Positions 1 to 8,956 are shown, counted from the first letter of the stretch. The stretch is DNA of 64,000 nt from Parageobacillus thermantarcticus (GCF_900111865.1 NZ_FOJS01000004.1:62169-126168), one strand, 5' to 3'. Program-made: numbers and translations. The notes: generated by a model not told the origin, from the letters alone.

Positions 1-6
1 TTGCAT
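1..6 (-). CDS. start of a gene running off the left edge (partial)
   Basis: Only the first two codons (ATG CAA on the minus strand) are inside the window. They are preceded, at the usual distance, by an AGGAGGGGG ribosome site (about positions 11-20), which is why I call a start here. Product unknown. Confidence 0.4.
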
Positions 7-30
7 CCGTTCCCCCTCCTATCTAACAAT

Positions 31-56
31 ATATCTTAATATAAGATATAATCTTA
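31..56. promoter_or_regulatory. overlapping palindromes, possible operator of the left-edge gene
   Basis: Three alternating half-sites (ATCTTA at 33-38, TAAGAT at 42-47, ATCTTA at 51-56), each separated by 3 bases, form two overlapping perfect inverted repeats. The array lies 25 bases upstream of the minus-strand start at position 6, where a promoter or operator would be expected. The regulator is unknown. Confidence 0.35.
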
Positions 57-152
57 TGCAAAGATATAAAAACTTCTCCGTTATCGCATCAATCTGCTCG
101 TTATTGATGACAAATAAACTATTTCTTTCTCATTAAATGTCTATTTTACCCA

Positions 153-182
153 TAAAAAAGATAGGCACTTTACCTGCCTATC
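153..182 (-). terminator. rho-independent terminator of rocB
   Basis: Minus-strand stem GATAGGCA / TGCCTATC (182-175 with 167-160), 7-base loop, followed by a run of T (159-153). It lies 22 bases past the rocB stop. Confidence 0.8.
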
Positions 183-204
183 CTCTCACCACTATGTTCT
201 TCCC

Positions 205-1824
205 TTACTCCGTAAATACTTCATGAATTGTATATTCCAGCCACTCTTTTAGCTCCTCAAACGCAAAGCGAACGTTAAGGCGCTCCGTCCATTGATGGGC
301 GTCACGTCCGATCGGACCGATGTTGAGCATCGGTACATTTAATTTTTCCAGCGCGCTAAGCGGCAACTGATAGCCGCGATTCCATATCGGCATATTTTCA
401 ATAAACGTTTGTAAAGAAGCGAAAGATTGTTGCAAGCCGACGTAGCTTAAGTCGGAAATTCCAGGGAAATAATGTTGCTGCACAAGCGAAATGCCATGTT
501 TTTCTTGCGCGTATTTTTGCAGCTTCGCAACAAGGCGCTGAACAAGCGGATCGCTGCCGGCGCTGACAGCCGGGTAATACGGAGGCGCATAAAACAGAAC
601 AATCATCGGTGCGAAATCTTTACAAAGCATGGCGAGCCGATCGACTAGCGCAATCGTTTTCCCCCGGTCATCTTTCGCCGCTTCCATCGATAAGACGCTC
701 GCCTCAAGCTGTTCGACTTTTTTCGGTCCAAACATGTCGACCGCTTTCTTTCTTAATTCCGCAAAAGTAAATACGTTTATCGACATTGGTTTCGGCGCCG
801 ATTTTTCAAATTTCGCAAAACGGGACGCCTCGCCGTCATAATGTTCTTCGATGCACTTCGCCGCCCGTTTTGCGGCCGCAATTAACGAGTTCGTCACGTC
901 ATCGAGCGGTTTTTTCTGCAAAAATAAATTAAATAACGCCACAGCGCGATGTGGTATTTGCACGGAATATTCTTCTTTTAAATCCATCTGCAATAAATTG
1001 GTCGGCGGTGGGCTGACTTCCCCGGCAAACTCTTCGCAAAAATCGGTATTTAGCTCTAGTTCATTTGCAATTTGCGCCACCATGAAATTAGCATTTAACC
1101 CCGCGAACGGCTCGCCGACGTGCGTTTCTTTTCCGTAACAATAAAAGCCCGGCAGCGCTTTCCCGATCGAGCCGGCGTAAATGTAATTCGTTTTATCCCC
1201 CGGGTAGCGCGCAAACATCGGTTCAGAATTGATGACGAGCCGATAAGTTAACTCATATTTCTCTGCCATTTCTGCGAGCACTGGCGCAGCCGCGCGCATC
1301 CCGGCCGAATTCGCTTCCTCATCCGGCACGGTAAGGAGAAGTAAATTTCCCGCAAACGTTCCGTGGCACGCTTGCTCGATCAGCGCCATATGAAGAGCAA
1401 TCCCGCATTTCATATCCATCACGCCGCGGCCAAACAGCCATTCTCCACTTTCGAGATCAGTTTGCACGTCAGAAGGAAGCTGCTGTTTTTGCTCATAAAA
1501 CCGTTTCGTCAGTTCCTCTGGCGAAAATGCAATGTCCTTCCACGCTCCGTAATCTTGCACATCGACCACATCAAAGTGGCTGATAAGAATGACGGTATCG
1601 CGCACTTGTTCCGCTTTTTTCACAAGCGCGGTAACAAAATAACGCCCATCTCCTGTCGGATGCAATCGCACAAACTCGTTATTTTCCCGGAAATAATCAA
1701 TGGAACGCAGCTGTTCTGCGATAAATTTCGCAAGCGATATTTCCGCTTTCGTTCCGCTGATGCTTGGATATTCGACTAAACGACAAAGCAATTGTTTCAA
1801 TTGTTGCGGCGTCTGCCATTTCAT
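205..1824 (-). CDS. rocB: M20-family peptidase, RocB-like
   Basis: The 539-residue protein resembles RocB, an M20/M28-type zinc peptidase family member linked in Bacillus to arginine catabolism, whose exact reaction is unsettled. Visible motifs are ISHFDVVD (His83, Asp85), GRGVMDMKCG (metal-bridging Asp137) and the catalytic-base/metal pair DEE (Glu169, Glu170), so the dinuclear zinc site appears intact. The length is close to Bacillus RocB (about 560). No signal peptide is seen, so it should be cytosolic. The gene stands alone between its own terminator and the sucrose operon; no other roc genes are visible. The family is certain; the role in arginine use is inferred from similarity only. 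Confidence 0.8.
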   Translation of the reverse strand: MKWQTPQQLKQLLCRLVEYPSISGTKAEISLAKFIAEQLRSIDYFRENNEFVRLHPTGDGRYFVTALVKKAEQVRDTVILISHFDVVDVQDYGAWKDIAFSPEELTKRFYEQKQQLPSDVQTDLESGEWLFGRGVMDMKCGIALHMALIEQACHGTFAGNLLLLTVPDEEANSAGMRAAAPVLAEMAEKYELTYRLVINSEPMFARYPGDKTNYIYAGSIGKALPGFYCYGKETHVGEPFAGLNANFMVAQIANELELNTDFCEEFAGEVSPPPTNLLQMDLKEEYSVQIPHRAVALFNLFLQKKPLDDVTNSLIAAAKRAAKCIEEHYDGEASRFAKFEKSAPKPMSINVFTFAELRKKAVDMFGPKKVEQLEASVLSMEAAKDDRGKTIALVDRLAMLCKDFAPMIVLFYAPPYYPAVSAGSDPLVQRLVAKLQKYAQEKHGISLVQQHYFPGISDLSYVGLQQSFASLQTFIENMPIWNRGYQLPLSALEKLNVPMLNIGPIGRDAHQWTERLNVRFAFEELKEWLEYTIHEVFTE

Positions 1825-1865
1825 TTCGATCCCCCATTTTTCATATCGTCCTCCCTTATTTTAGC

Positions 1866-1902
1866 AGAAAATAACGCCGCGCCCTATGGCGTACGCGGCG
1901 TT
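1866..1902 (-). terminator. terminator of the sucrose operon
   Basis: Minus-strand stem AACGCCGCG / CGCGGCGTT (1902-1894 with 1881-1873), then ATTTTC. The first arm touches the sacA stop codon. Confidence 0.8.
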
Positions 1903-3343
1903 ACAAACTCCATTTTTCGATGTCAAAAACAAGCTGCCCATTGGCGGCAAATGAAATCGTTTGATTGTTTTTATATGGGAAGAACCGTGCTGTAAACACT
2001 TCTTCCCCATCATTCGCGAATACTTCGATTGAGGACGTGTCTAAAAACATGTGCAACGAATGCAAATATTCCAAATGGCATTGTCTTTTTTCGGTCAGCC
2101 CGTTGGCGAAACTTTTGCGCTCTAATGTCAACACACGTTCACCGCTATTGTAAATCAGGCGTGCCGCGTTACGAATAGCAATCTCCATGTCCCCTAATAG
2201 ACGAATATTCTCCAAATGAAGTTCGATGACATCCCCGCTAATTCCTTCTAACATTATTTCTTCGTTCGCGATTGTGACACCGGAATATGCGATTTTATCC
2301 TTTCGCAGCATTTGCAATTCTTTCACCGGCGTCTGATATAGTTTGCCATCTTTCAGCTTCAGCTGACGCGGCAATGTAAGCGCATGAATCCAGCGATGGG
2401 CAACGGTTGGATGCTTATCCTCATCTTGGTCAGGAACTCCCATCCAAGCGATTAAAATCCGTCTTCCTTTTTCATCAAGCATCGTTTGCGGAGCGTAAAA
2501 TTCAAAACCGCGGTCTAATTCGGTAAACGATCCGTGAAAAAATTGGGCCGTTTCGTAATCAAGACGCCCGACAAAATAACCAGACTGATGCACGTTATGA
2601 TACTTCATTCCTTCTGCTTTCAACCCTTGCGGACAAACAAGGAGCACTTCTTGTCCATCCAATTCAAATAAATCAGGACATTCCCACATATAGCCAAAAT
2701 CACCTAGTTGATTCAAGTTTCCTCCGGCAATCGCGCCGAGGTATTCCCAATCAAAGAGATTTTTTGAGCGAAATAACACCGCACGCCCATCCAAATTTTT
2801 GCTTTGAGCCCCGACAACCATATACCAGTTTTCGCCTTTTTTCCAAACTTTCGGATCGCGGAAATGTGCCGTATAGCCGTCAGGAAGCGTTACGACAACT
2901 CCTTTTTTCTCAAAATCAATGCCGTTTTTCGATATAGCTATACATTGGTACGTCTGACGGTTGCCATATTCATCTTTCACATTTCCTGTATAAAATAATG
3001 TCAATATACCATCATTGTCAATGGCGCTTCCGGAATAGCATCCGTTTTTGTCAAACCATTCACTTGGGGCAAGCGCGATTTTTTCTTGTTTCCAATGAAC
3101 GAGGTCACAAGATGTATAGTGTCCCCAAAATTTAGCGCCATGCCCAGTGTGAAACGGCATCCATTGATAAAACACATGGTAAACCCCATTCCAATGAATC
3201 AATCCGTTCGGGTCGTTCATCAGCCCGACCGGCGGCATTAAATGATAATGAAGGCGATAGTAGTCTTTTTCTACCATGTCTCGATATTTTTCTATCTCGG
3301 CATATGCTTGTTCGATCAGTTGTTGTTCTTTTTCCGATTTCAT
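1901..3343 (-). CDS. sacA: sucrose-6-phosphate hydrolase (GH32)
   Basis: A 480-residue glycoside hydrolase family 32 enzyme that splits imported sucrose-6-phosphate into glucose-6-phosphate and fructose. The three GH32 signatures are present: NDPNG at residues 43-47 (nucleophile Asp44), RDP at 162-164 (transition-state stabiliser), and the EC motif in MWECPD (acid/base Glu221). The five-blade propeller fills the first ~330 residues, followed by the C-terminal beta-sandwich. There is no signal peptide, which fits an intracellular phospho-sugar hydrolase rather than a secreted levanase. It starts at ATG 3343 with AGAGGTG just upstream and lies 50 bases behind the PTS permease, so both are probably co-transcribed and induced by sucrose. 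Confidence 0.95.
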   Translation of the reverse strand: MKSEKEQQLIEQAYAEIEKYRDMVEKDYYRLHYHLMPPVGLMNDPNGLIHWNGVYHVFYQWMPFHTGHGAKFWGHYTSCDLVHWKQEKIALAPSEWFDKNGCYSGSAIDNDGILTLFYTGNVKDEYGNRQTYQCIAISKNGIDFEKKGVVVTLPDGYTAHFRDPKVWKKGENWYMVVGAQSKNLDGRAVLFRSKNLFDWEYLGAIAGGNLNQLGDFGYMWECPDLFELDGQEVLLVCPQGLKAEGMKYHNVHQSGYFVGRLDYETAQFFHGSFTELDRGFEFYAPQTMLDEKGRRILIAWMGVPDQDEDKHPTVAHRWIHALTLPRQLKLKDGKLYQTPVKELQMLRKDKIAYSGVTIANEEIMLEGISGDVIELHLENIRLLGDMEIAIRNAARLIYNSGERVLTLERKSFANGLTEKRQCHLEYLHSLHMFLDTSSIEVFANDGEEVFTARFFPYKNNQTISFAANGQLVFDIEKWSL

Positions 3344-3365
3344 TGTTGTTCACCTCTATCGCAGC

Positions 3366-3393
3366 AAATCAGGCAAGAGGCATCTTGCCTGAT
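3366..3393 (-). promoter_or_regulatory. intercistronic hairpin between sacP and sacA
   Basis: A near-perfect inverted repeat (AATCAGGCAAGA / TCTTGCCTGATT with a 4-base loop) fills the gap after the permease stop. No T tract follows, so it looks like an mRNA-stability or processing hairpin rather than a terminator. Confidence 0.5.
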
Positions 3394-4767
3394 TCATTCT
3401 TCTTCGCGAAATCCGAGCAATAATGTTGCGATAAACGCAGAGCCTACCGCGATGGCAAACCCGATTAAATAGTTTACTAAATTTTGCATGCCTTCCGGGG
3501 CGACGATGGCAATCATCGGAATGCCCGTTAATCCGTAGGCGTTCGCAACAACGTTTGTAAATACAACATACGCCCCGCCTAACGCGCCGCCGATGGCCGC
3601 GGCAATAAACGGCTTACGATACTTTAAGTTCACCCCGAAAATTACCGGTTCAGTGATTCCAAGGAAGGCTGACAATGCGGATGGAAGAGCCACCTCTTTT
3701 GTTTTTGCGCGCTTCGCTTTCACAAATACAGCTAGCCCTGCCCCACCTTGCGCGACGTTGGCCATCGACCAAATCGGCAATAAATAGTTGACGCCAAGTT
3801 TCGCCAATAAATTCGCTTCGATCGCATGAAAACTATGATGTACACCGGTAATAACAATCATCGAATACAAGCCGCCAAAAACAAGTCCGGCAAGCGCCCC
3901 GCCGTAATGGTAAATAAAGTTAAGCACCGTCGTAATTCCATCACCAAGCAAATTGCCTAATGGGCCGATGGCTAAAATCGTAATAAATCCAGTGGAAATG
4001 ACCGTCACAAATGGGACAACAAGCAAACTGACCGCGTGAGGCACGACTTTCCGCAACCCGCGCTCGATTTTACACATGGCATAAGTAGCGAGTAAAATCG
4101 GAACGACCGTCCCTTGATAGCCAACCATAGCAATATCAAAACCGAGAAAATGCATATACTCCGGTTTAGCTTCTGCCAATCCCCAAGGATTCAACAGCGC
4201 GGGATGTGTCATAATCCCGCCGATGACCGCCCCTAAAAACGGGGTGCCGCCAAACTCTTTTGCCGCGCTAAAACCAATTAAGATCGGTAAAATGATAAAC
4301 GCTGCGCTTGAAAACATATCGAGCAACACATACCATGGGCTGTCAGGTGCAACCCATTTGAACGCTTTCATCATTCCTAATAGCCCCATCAACAGACCGC
4401 TGGCGACAATCGCAGGGATAATGGGAACAAAAATGTTTGATAACGTTTTCGCCAATCGCGCTAACGGATTCATTTTTTGCTTGATTGCTTCTTGATGCAT
4501 ATCTGTGCTTACATGTTGCAATCCCGCTTCTTTTACAAATGCGTCGTACACTTTATTGACAACGCCAGTACCGAAAATAATTTGATATTGCCCCGAACTG
4601 GAAAACGCTCCTTTCACCCCATCAATGTTCTCGATCGCTTTTGTATCCGCTTTCTTGTCATCTTTTAATACTAAGCGCAGCCTTGTCGCACAATGGGCGG
4701 CGCTGATGAGGTTCTCTTTTCCGCCTAACAACGTAATGAGTTGTTTTGCGACATATTCGTAATTCAT
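3394..4767 (-). CDS. sacP: sucrose-specific PTS permease, EIIBC
   Basis: A 457-residue membrane permease that imports and phosphorylates sucrose. The N-terminal EIIB domain carries the phospho-accepting Cys26 in SAAHCATRLRL; a hydrophobic EIIC domain with about ten membrane segments runs from roughly residue 105 to the end and contains the conserved GVHHSFHAIE. There is no EIIA domain, so phosphate must come from a separate EIIA-Glc-type protein, as in Bacillus SacP. It is first gene of a two-gene operon with sacA. Expression is probably set by antitermination at the RAT just upstream. Confidence 0.95.
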   Translation of the reverse strand: MNYEYVAKQLITLLGGKENLISAAHCATRLRLVLKDDKKADTKAIENIDGVKGAFSSSGQYQIIFGTGVVNKVYDAFVKEAGLQHVSTDMHQEAIKQKMNPLARLAKTLSNIFVPIIPAIVASGLLMGLLGMMKAFKWVAPDSPWYVLLDMFSSAAFIILPILIGFSAAKEFGGTPFLGAVIGGIMTHPALLNPWGLAEAKPEYMHFLGFDIAMVGYQGTVVPILLATYAMCKIERGLRKVVPHAVSLLVVPFVTVISTGFITILAIGPLGNLLGDGITTVLNFIYHYGGALAGLVFGGLYSMIVITGVHHSFHAIEANLLAKLGVNYLLPIWSMANVAQGGAGLAVFVKAKRAKTKEVALPSALSAFLGITEPVIFGVNLKYRKPFIAAAIGGALGGAYVVFTNVVANAYGLTGIPMIAIVAPEGMQNLVNYLIGFAIAVGSAFIATLLLGFREEE

Positions 4768-4800
4768 TGATAACCACCTCTCCTTTTATGTTTTTTGACG

Positions 4801-4881
4801 AAAAGCAAAAAGACCTAAAACATACAAAGGGCATGTATGGCAGAAACACATCTGCCATTCCCTTCATACGTTTTAGGTCTT
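4801..4881 (-). terminator. sucrose-operon leader terminator (antitermination switch)
   Basis: A long imperfect hairpin in the leader of sacP: outer arms GTTTTAGGTCTT / AAGACCTAAAAC (4870-4881 and 4810-4821) with further pairing inside, then a T-rich run TTTTGCTTTT on the minus strand. Its first arm overlaps the 3' half of the RAT, so RAT folding and terminator folding are mutually exclusive. Confidence 0.85.
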
Positions 4882-4905
4882 GCCTGCATCCGCAGTCACA
4901 ATCCC
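4870..4905 (-). promoter_or_regulatory. RAT (ribonucleic antiterminator) for a SacT/SacY-type protein
   Basis: On the minus strand this reads GGGATTGTGACTGCGGATGC followed by AGGCAAGACCTAAAAC. It closely resembles the sacPA/sacB RAT elements of Bacillus subtilis recognised by BglG-family antiterminators (GGATTGT...ACTG...GCAGGCAAGACC). No antiterminator gene lies in this window, so it must act from elsewhere. Confidence 0.85.
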
Positions 4906-4927
4906 GCATTATCGCTTTTTCATATTT

Positions 4928-4956
4928 AGGGTAAATGGAAATGAGGAATTTGTCAA
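4928..4956 (-). promoter_or_regulatory. probable sigma-A promoter of sacP-sacA
   Basis: TTGACA (4956-4951) and a weak -10 TACCCT (4933-4928) with 17-base spacing, placed just upstream of the RAT. The -10 is poor, so the exact start is uncertain. Confidence 0.45.
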
Positions 4957-4996
4957 AGAACAACGCATAAAGTTCATGATCATTTCACATTCTCAG

Positions 4997-6058
4997 CTAC
5001 GCCAATTGTCTTAAGCGGCGGCAAATCTCGTCCGTCACTTCGCGGGTCGTCGCTTTTCCGCCGATGTCAGGGGTTTTTATGCCGTCTGCCGTCACATCTT
5101 CGATCGTTTTTAATAATACGCTGCCTAATTCGTCTTCGCCAAAATGATCAAGCATCAGTTTTGCCGTCCAAATTTGCCCGATCGGGTTGGCGATGCCTTT
5201 CCCGTAAATATCCGGAGCGGAACCGTGGACAGGCTCAAACATCGACGGATACTTTCCGTTCAAATTGATGTTCGCCGCCGGGGCAATGCCGATGCTGCCC
5301 ATGATGGCTCCGCCCAAATCGGTAAGAATGTCGCCGAATAAATTACTAGCGACGACGACATCAAATAAATGCGGTTTCGTTACAAAAAACGCAGCGAGCG
5401 CATCGATGTGATACGAGTCCGTCTGAACTTCTGGATAATCTTGCTTGACTTGCGCAAACACCTCGTCCCAAAACGGCATCGTATGAAAAATACCGTTTGA
5501 TTTCGTAGCGCTCGTCACATGCCGTTTCCGTTTTTTCGCCAATTCGAACGCATAGCGCATCGCCCGCTCCGTTCCTTTGCGGGTAAACACGGCGTTTTGG
5601 ATGGCAATTTCGTCGTCGCCCCGATGAATCCGCCCGCCGATTTCGCTATATTCCCCTTCGCTGTTTTCACGGACGACAATGAAGTCAAAATCGTTCGGAT
5701 TCGCCAGCGGCGATTGCAGCCCACGGAAAAATTTCGCTGGGCGGATATTGATCACCTGCTCAAACTCGCGGCGAATTTTTAACAGCAATCCCCAAAGCGA
5801 AATATGGTCAGGCACTAATTTTGGATTCCCGACAGCCCCTAAAAAAATCGCAGCAAATCCTTGCAAAATTTGCAAGCCGTCATCTGGCATCATTTTTCCA
5901 TGTTCCATATAGTAATCGCAGCTCCAAGGAAACTCGACGAACGTAAATTGCAGGCCGCCGTGCACTTCGGCGATCGTACGCAGCACGTCTAAAGCGGCGG
6001 GCACGACTTCCTTGCCGATTCCGTCCCCGGGAATAACTGCTATTTCCAATTGCTTCAT
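4997..6058 (-). CDS. ycsA: tartrate/D-malate-type dehydrogenase (isopropylmalate dehydrogenase superfamily)
   Basis: A 353-residue beta-decarboxylating dehydrogenase. The N-terminal AVIPGDGIGKEV and the central VRENSEGEYSEIGG and GDILTDLGG motifs place it in the isocitrate/isopropylmalate family. The absence of neighbouring leu genes and the similarity to Bacillus YcsA and TtuC/DmlA-type enzymes favour tartrate or D-malate oxidation with NAD over leucine biosynthesis. It is transcribed divergently from adeR, 247 bases away, and is followed at 4956 by the sucrose promoter. Substrate is inferred only from family resemblance; 3-isopropylmalate cannot be excluded from sequence alone. Confidence 0.75.
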   Translation of the reverse strand: MKQLEIAVIPGDGIGKEVVPAALDVLRTIAEVHGGLQFTFVEFPWSCDYYMEHGKMMPDDGLQILQGFAAIFLGAVGNPKLVPDHISLWGLLLKIRREFEQVINIRPAKFFRGLQSPLANPNDFDFIVVRENSEGEYSEIGGRIHRGDDEIAIQNAVFTRKGTERAMRYAFELAKKRKRHVTSATKSNGIFHTMPFWDEVFAQVKQDYPEVQTDSYHIDALAAFFVTKPHLFDVVVASNLFGDILTDLGGAIMGSIGIAPAANINLNGKYPSMFEPVHGSAPDIYGKGIANPIGQIWTAKLMLDHFGEDELGSVLLKTIEDVTADGIKTPDIGGKATTREVTDEICRRLRQLA

Positions 6059-6305
6059 ATCGATCCTCCTTCTATTTTCACGTCTCTCAAAAAAGCTTTA
6101 GAGTAATTAGAACCGAACGTCCGCCGCCATCTTAGCGACTAGTCTGCACATATAATTCGATAAATTTTGACGAATTTCCTGCCTTTTGTCGGCTGCCTTC
6201 GCGAAAAACCGTTTCATTCACAAATTTTTCGTTAACCGCTACAATAAAAACAAACGACTACTTACGCCTTCCCATCCATTTCATGTGACGAAATGAGGGA
6301 CAAAT

Positions 6306-7544
6306 ATGATGCATTACGATGACCCTTTCCGCGGCAATTTCGACAGCCTCGAAGAATTCGCCGACCGCATCAGCGACCTTTTGCAATGCCCGATTACGAT
6401 TGAAGACGCCAATCATCGTCTTATCGCCTATAGCGCTCACGACGACTATACCGACCCGGCGCGGACCGCGACAATTATCAGCCGTCGCGTGCCGGAAAAA
6501 GTGATTAACAGCTTATGGAAGCAAGGGGCAATCCCCGCTCTATTAAGTAGCCGCGACCCTGTCCGCGTCGCTTCCATCTCCGAAGTCGGCCTCGGCAGTC
6601 GCGTCGCCGTCTCAATTTGGAAAAACGACGAAGTGATCGGATTCATTTGGGCGCTAGAAACGGACCGAGCGCTATCGAAAGAGGATATGGAATTGCTAAA
6701 AAAAGCGGCAAAAGCGGCGAAAAATAAAGTATTGCAGCTGCATATGCGCAAAAACAAAAAAGAAGAACGAGTACAAGAATTTTTTTGGAAGCTGCTGACG
6801 GGGCATATAGCGACAGAGGAAGAAATTAAAGAAAGCTTCAAAGCGATGCAAATCCCGACCGCTCCGTTATTTTCCATCATCGTTTTTCGTTTCGCCAACG
6901 AAATGACGAGAGAAATTGAAAAGCAAATTTCTTATTTGCTGCAAACAACTCAGCAAATCCAACTGCTTCTGTATACGACAGACCAGAGCGACGTCATTTT
7001 ATTGGCAGCACCGAAAACAGCAAATCAGCCGTTGCAAGAGTTTAACTGCTTTATCGAATCGTTTGCGACGAAAATGAAAGAGCGATTCCACATCAGCAGC
7101 ATCCAAAGCGGCTTCGGTGGCATATACGAAACGTATACATGCATCGAAAAAAGCTACAAACAAGCTTTAACGGTGCTGAAAATGAAAGAAAAATTTCCCG
7201 CGCAAATCCACTCTGTTCATGGATATGAACAGTTGGGCATTTATCAATTTTTTGATCTATTATTGCAGAAAAAACAACAAGGGGAGTTTGCCAACTCGGC
7301 TTTGCGCAAATTGCAATTATATGACGAAAAACACCATACCGATCTAGTCGAAACGTTTGAAATTTTTTTCGACCGCGACTGCAACGTCAATGAAACAGCG
7401 AAAGCGCTAAACATTCATCCAAACACGCTCGCTTACCGGCTGAAACGCATCGCCGAAATTGGCGAAATTGACCTGCATGATATCAATCAAAAGGTAAAAC
7501 TATATATCGATATTAAACTTGCCAAATACGAAGCGCTACATTAA
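6306..7544 (+). CDS. adeR: PucR-family transcriptional activator, AdeR-like
   Basis: A 412-residue regulator: an N-terminal sensor-like region (about 1-140), a middle GGDEF-like PucR region (about 150-330) and a C-terminal helix-turn-helix around residues 350-405 (NVNETAKALNIHPNTLAYRL). In Bacillus subtilis the equivalent gene (AdeR/YukF) sits next to ald and activates it in response to alanine. Here it is directly upstream of ald in the same orientation, and its stop codon abuts a perfect palindrome. Start at ATG 6306 behind GAGGGA. Assignment rests on family plus neighbour. Confidence 0.8.
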   Translation: MMHYDDPFRGNFDSLEEFADRISDLLQCPITIEDANHRLIAYSAHDDYTDPARTATIISRRVPEKVINSLWKQGAIPALLSSRDPVRVASISEVGLGSRVAVSIWKNDEVIGFIWALETDRALSKEDMELLKKAAKAAKNKVLQLHMRKNKKEERVQEFFWKLLTGHIATEEEIKESFKAMQIPTAPLFSIIVFRFANEMTREIEKQISYLLQTTQQIQLLLYTTDQSDVILLAAPKTANQPLQEFNCFIESFATKMKERFHISSIQSGFGGIYETYTCIEKSYKQALTVLKMKEKFPAQIHSVHGYEQLGIYQFFDLLLQKKQQGEFANSALRKLQLYDEKHHTDLVETFEIFFDRDCNVNETAKALNIHPNTLAYRLKRIAEIGEIDLHDINQKVKLYIDIKLAKYEALH

Positions 7545-7562
7545 TTTGTGGAAATCCACAAA
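7545..7562. promoter_or_regulatory. palindrome between adeR and ald, probable AdeR site
   Basis: TTTGTGGAAATCCACAAA begins at the base after the adeR stop and lies about 60 bases upstream of the ald -10. Arms of 8 bases with a 2-base centre. The position fits an activator site. Confidence 0.65.
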
Positions 7563-7620
7563 ATGATAGCGTTTCTTTTTTTCTTCCTAACAAAGAAAAA
7601 AGCGTTACAACTGTTTATAC

Positions 7621-7626
7621 TATAAT
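7621..7626 (+). promoter_or_regulatory. -10 box of the ald promoter
   Basis: TATAAT at 32 bases before the ald start. No good -35 is present 17 bases upstream (AAAAGC), which suits an activator-dependent promoter. Confidence 0.5.
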
Positions 7627-7657
7627 TAAGGCTACAATATAAGGGAGGATTGCACCG

Positions 7658-8791
7658 ATGATTATTGGTGTACCAAAAGAAATAAAAAATAACGAAAACC
7701 GCGTCGCCATCACTCCAGCGGGCGTGATGTCGTTCGTTCAAGCAGGTCATACCGTATTAGTGGAAAAGGACGCAGGGATTGGAAGCGGTTTCACAAACGA
7801 AGATTACGCGAACGCTGGCGCGCAAATCATCGAGCAAGCACAAGACATATGGGAAAAAGCAGATATGATCATGAAAGTAAAAGAACCGTTGCCAAGCGAA
7901 TACGGTTATTTCCGGCCCGGACTTATTTTATTCACTTACTTGCACCTTGCCGCAGAACCAGAATTGACACGCGCGCTTAAAGAAAAAGGCGTGACTGCGA
8001 TCGCATATGAAACCGTGCAAGTCGGCCGCACGCTTCCGCTTCTTACGCCGATGAGCGAAGTAGCAGGACGCATGGCGGCGCAAATCGGCGCGCAATTTTT
8101 AGAAAAGCCAAAAGGCGGAAAAGGAATTCTTCTCGGCGGCGTTCCAGGAGTGAGCCGCGGCAAAGTGACGATCATCGGCGGCGGCACCGTTGGAACGAAC
8201 GCGGCAAAAGTCGCAGTCGGGTTAGGCGCAGACGTAACGATCATCGATTTAAATGCAGATCGTCTGCGCGAACTAGACGACATTTTCGGCCATCAAATTA
8301 CGACGTTGATGTCAAATCCAATGAACATCGCTCAAGCGGTCGCAGAGTCGGATCTTGTGATCGGCGCCGTGTTAATTCCTGGCGCCAAAGCGCCAAAACT
8401 TGTGACAGAAGAAATGGTTAAAGCGATGAAACCAGGTTCCGTCATCGTCGATGTCGCGATTGACCAAGGCGGCATCGTCGAAACAAGCGACCGCGTCACG
8501 ACGCACGACAACCCGACATATGTCAAACACGGCGTCGTCCACTACGCGGTCGCCAACATGCCTGGGGCAGTGCCAAGAACGTCGACGCTCGCGTTAACGA
8601 ACGTAACGATTCCATATGCCCTGCAAATCGCCAACAAAGGCGTTCAGCAAGCGATTTTGGACAACCCAGCGCTAAAGCTCGGCGTCAATATCGCAAACGG
8701 CGAAATCACTTACGAAGCGGTCGCGCGCGACCTTGGATACAACTATGTCCCTGTCGAAGAAGCGTTAGGAAAACAATTGACATCGAACTGA
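7658..8791 (+). CDS. ald: alanine dehydrogenase
   Basis: A 377-residue NAD-dependent enzyme that reversibly deaminates L-alanine to pyruvate and ammonia, allowing alanine as carbon/nitrogen source and supplying it during sporulation in Bacillus. The N-terminal block ([20 protein letters not shown]) and the Rossmann motif [19 protein letters not shown] near residues 170-190 are diagnostic. Length equals the family norm. GGGAGG lies 10 bases before ATG 7658. It ends in its own terminator, so it is a single-gene unit, presumably driven by AdeR. Confidence 0.97.
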   Translation: MIIGVPKEIKNNENRVAITPAGVMSFVQAGHTVLVEKDAGIGSGFTNEDYANAGAQIIEQAQDIWEKADMIMKVKEPLPSEYGYFRPGLILFTYLHLAAEPELTRALKEKGVTAIAYETVQVGRTLPLLTPMSEVAGRMAAQIGAQFLEKPKGGKGILLGGVPGVSRGKVTIIGGGTVGTNAAKVAVGLGADVTIIDLNADRLRELDDIFGHQITTLMSNPMNIAQAVAESDLVIGAVLIPGAKAPKLVTEEMVKAMKPGSVIVDVAIDQGGIVETSDRVTTHDNPTYVKHGVVHYAVANMPGAVPRTSTLALTNVTIPYALQIANKGVQQAILDNPALKLGVNIANGEITYEAVARDLGYNYVPVEEALGKQLTSN

Positions 8792-8794
8792 GCG

Positions 8795-8837
8795 AATACC
8801 GGTACTGCGTACGATGCGCAGTACCGGTATTGCGTTT
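8795..8837 (+). terminator. terminator of ald
   Basis: Stem AATACCGGTACTGCG / CGCAGTACCGGTATT around 8795-8831, followed by GCGTTTTTG. It starts 4 bases after the stop codon. Confidence 0.9.
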
Positions 8838-8903
8838 TTGCGTGTCACATCGATGATCAACTTAGCAAATATTTACTTGCTACCTTATCCAGTTCATTTG
8901 TGC

Positions 8904-8909
8904 TATGAT
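8904..8909 (+). promoter_or_regulatory. extended -10 of the pdxK promoter
   Basis: TGCTATGAT, an extended -10 (TGnTATGAT), 48 bases before the pdxK ATG. The -35 region is a poor match. Confidence 0.4.
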
Positions 8910-8956
8910 GAAATAATACATACATAATTTTATCTTACTTTAAGGAGGAATTGTTT

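Noticed and set aside
851..1138. Long plus-strand open frames opposite rocB, purA, mnmG and other genes
   Set aside because: They are antisense shadows of conserved minus-strand genes, with no ribosome sites and no recognisable families.
1681..1694. ATTTTCCCGGAAAT inside rocB as a Noc-binding site (NBS)
   Set aside because: It differs from the NBS consensus ATTTCCCGGGAAAT at two central positions, so it is not listed as a site. No exact NBS was found in the window.
6059..6305. AdeR-type palindrome in the adeR-ycsA divergent gap
   Set aside because: No TTGTG...CACAA dyad is present; only scattered AT-rich half-matches.
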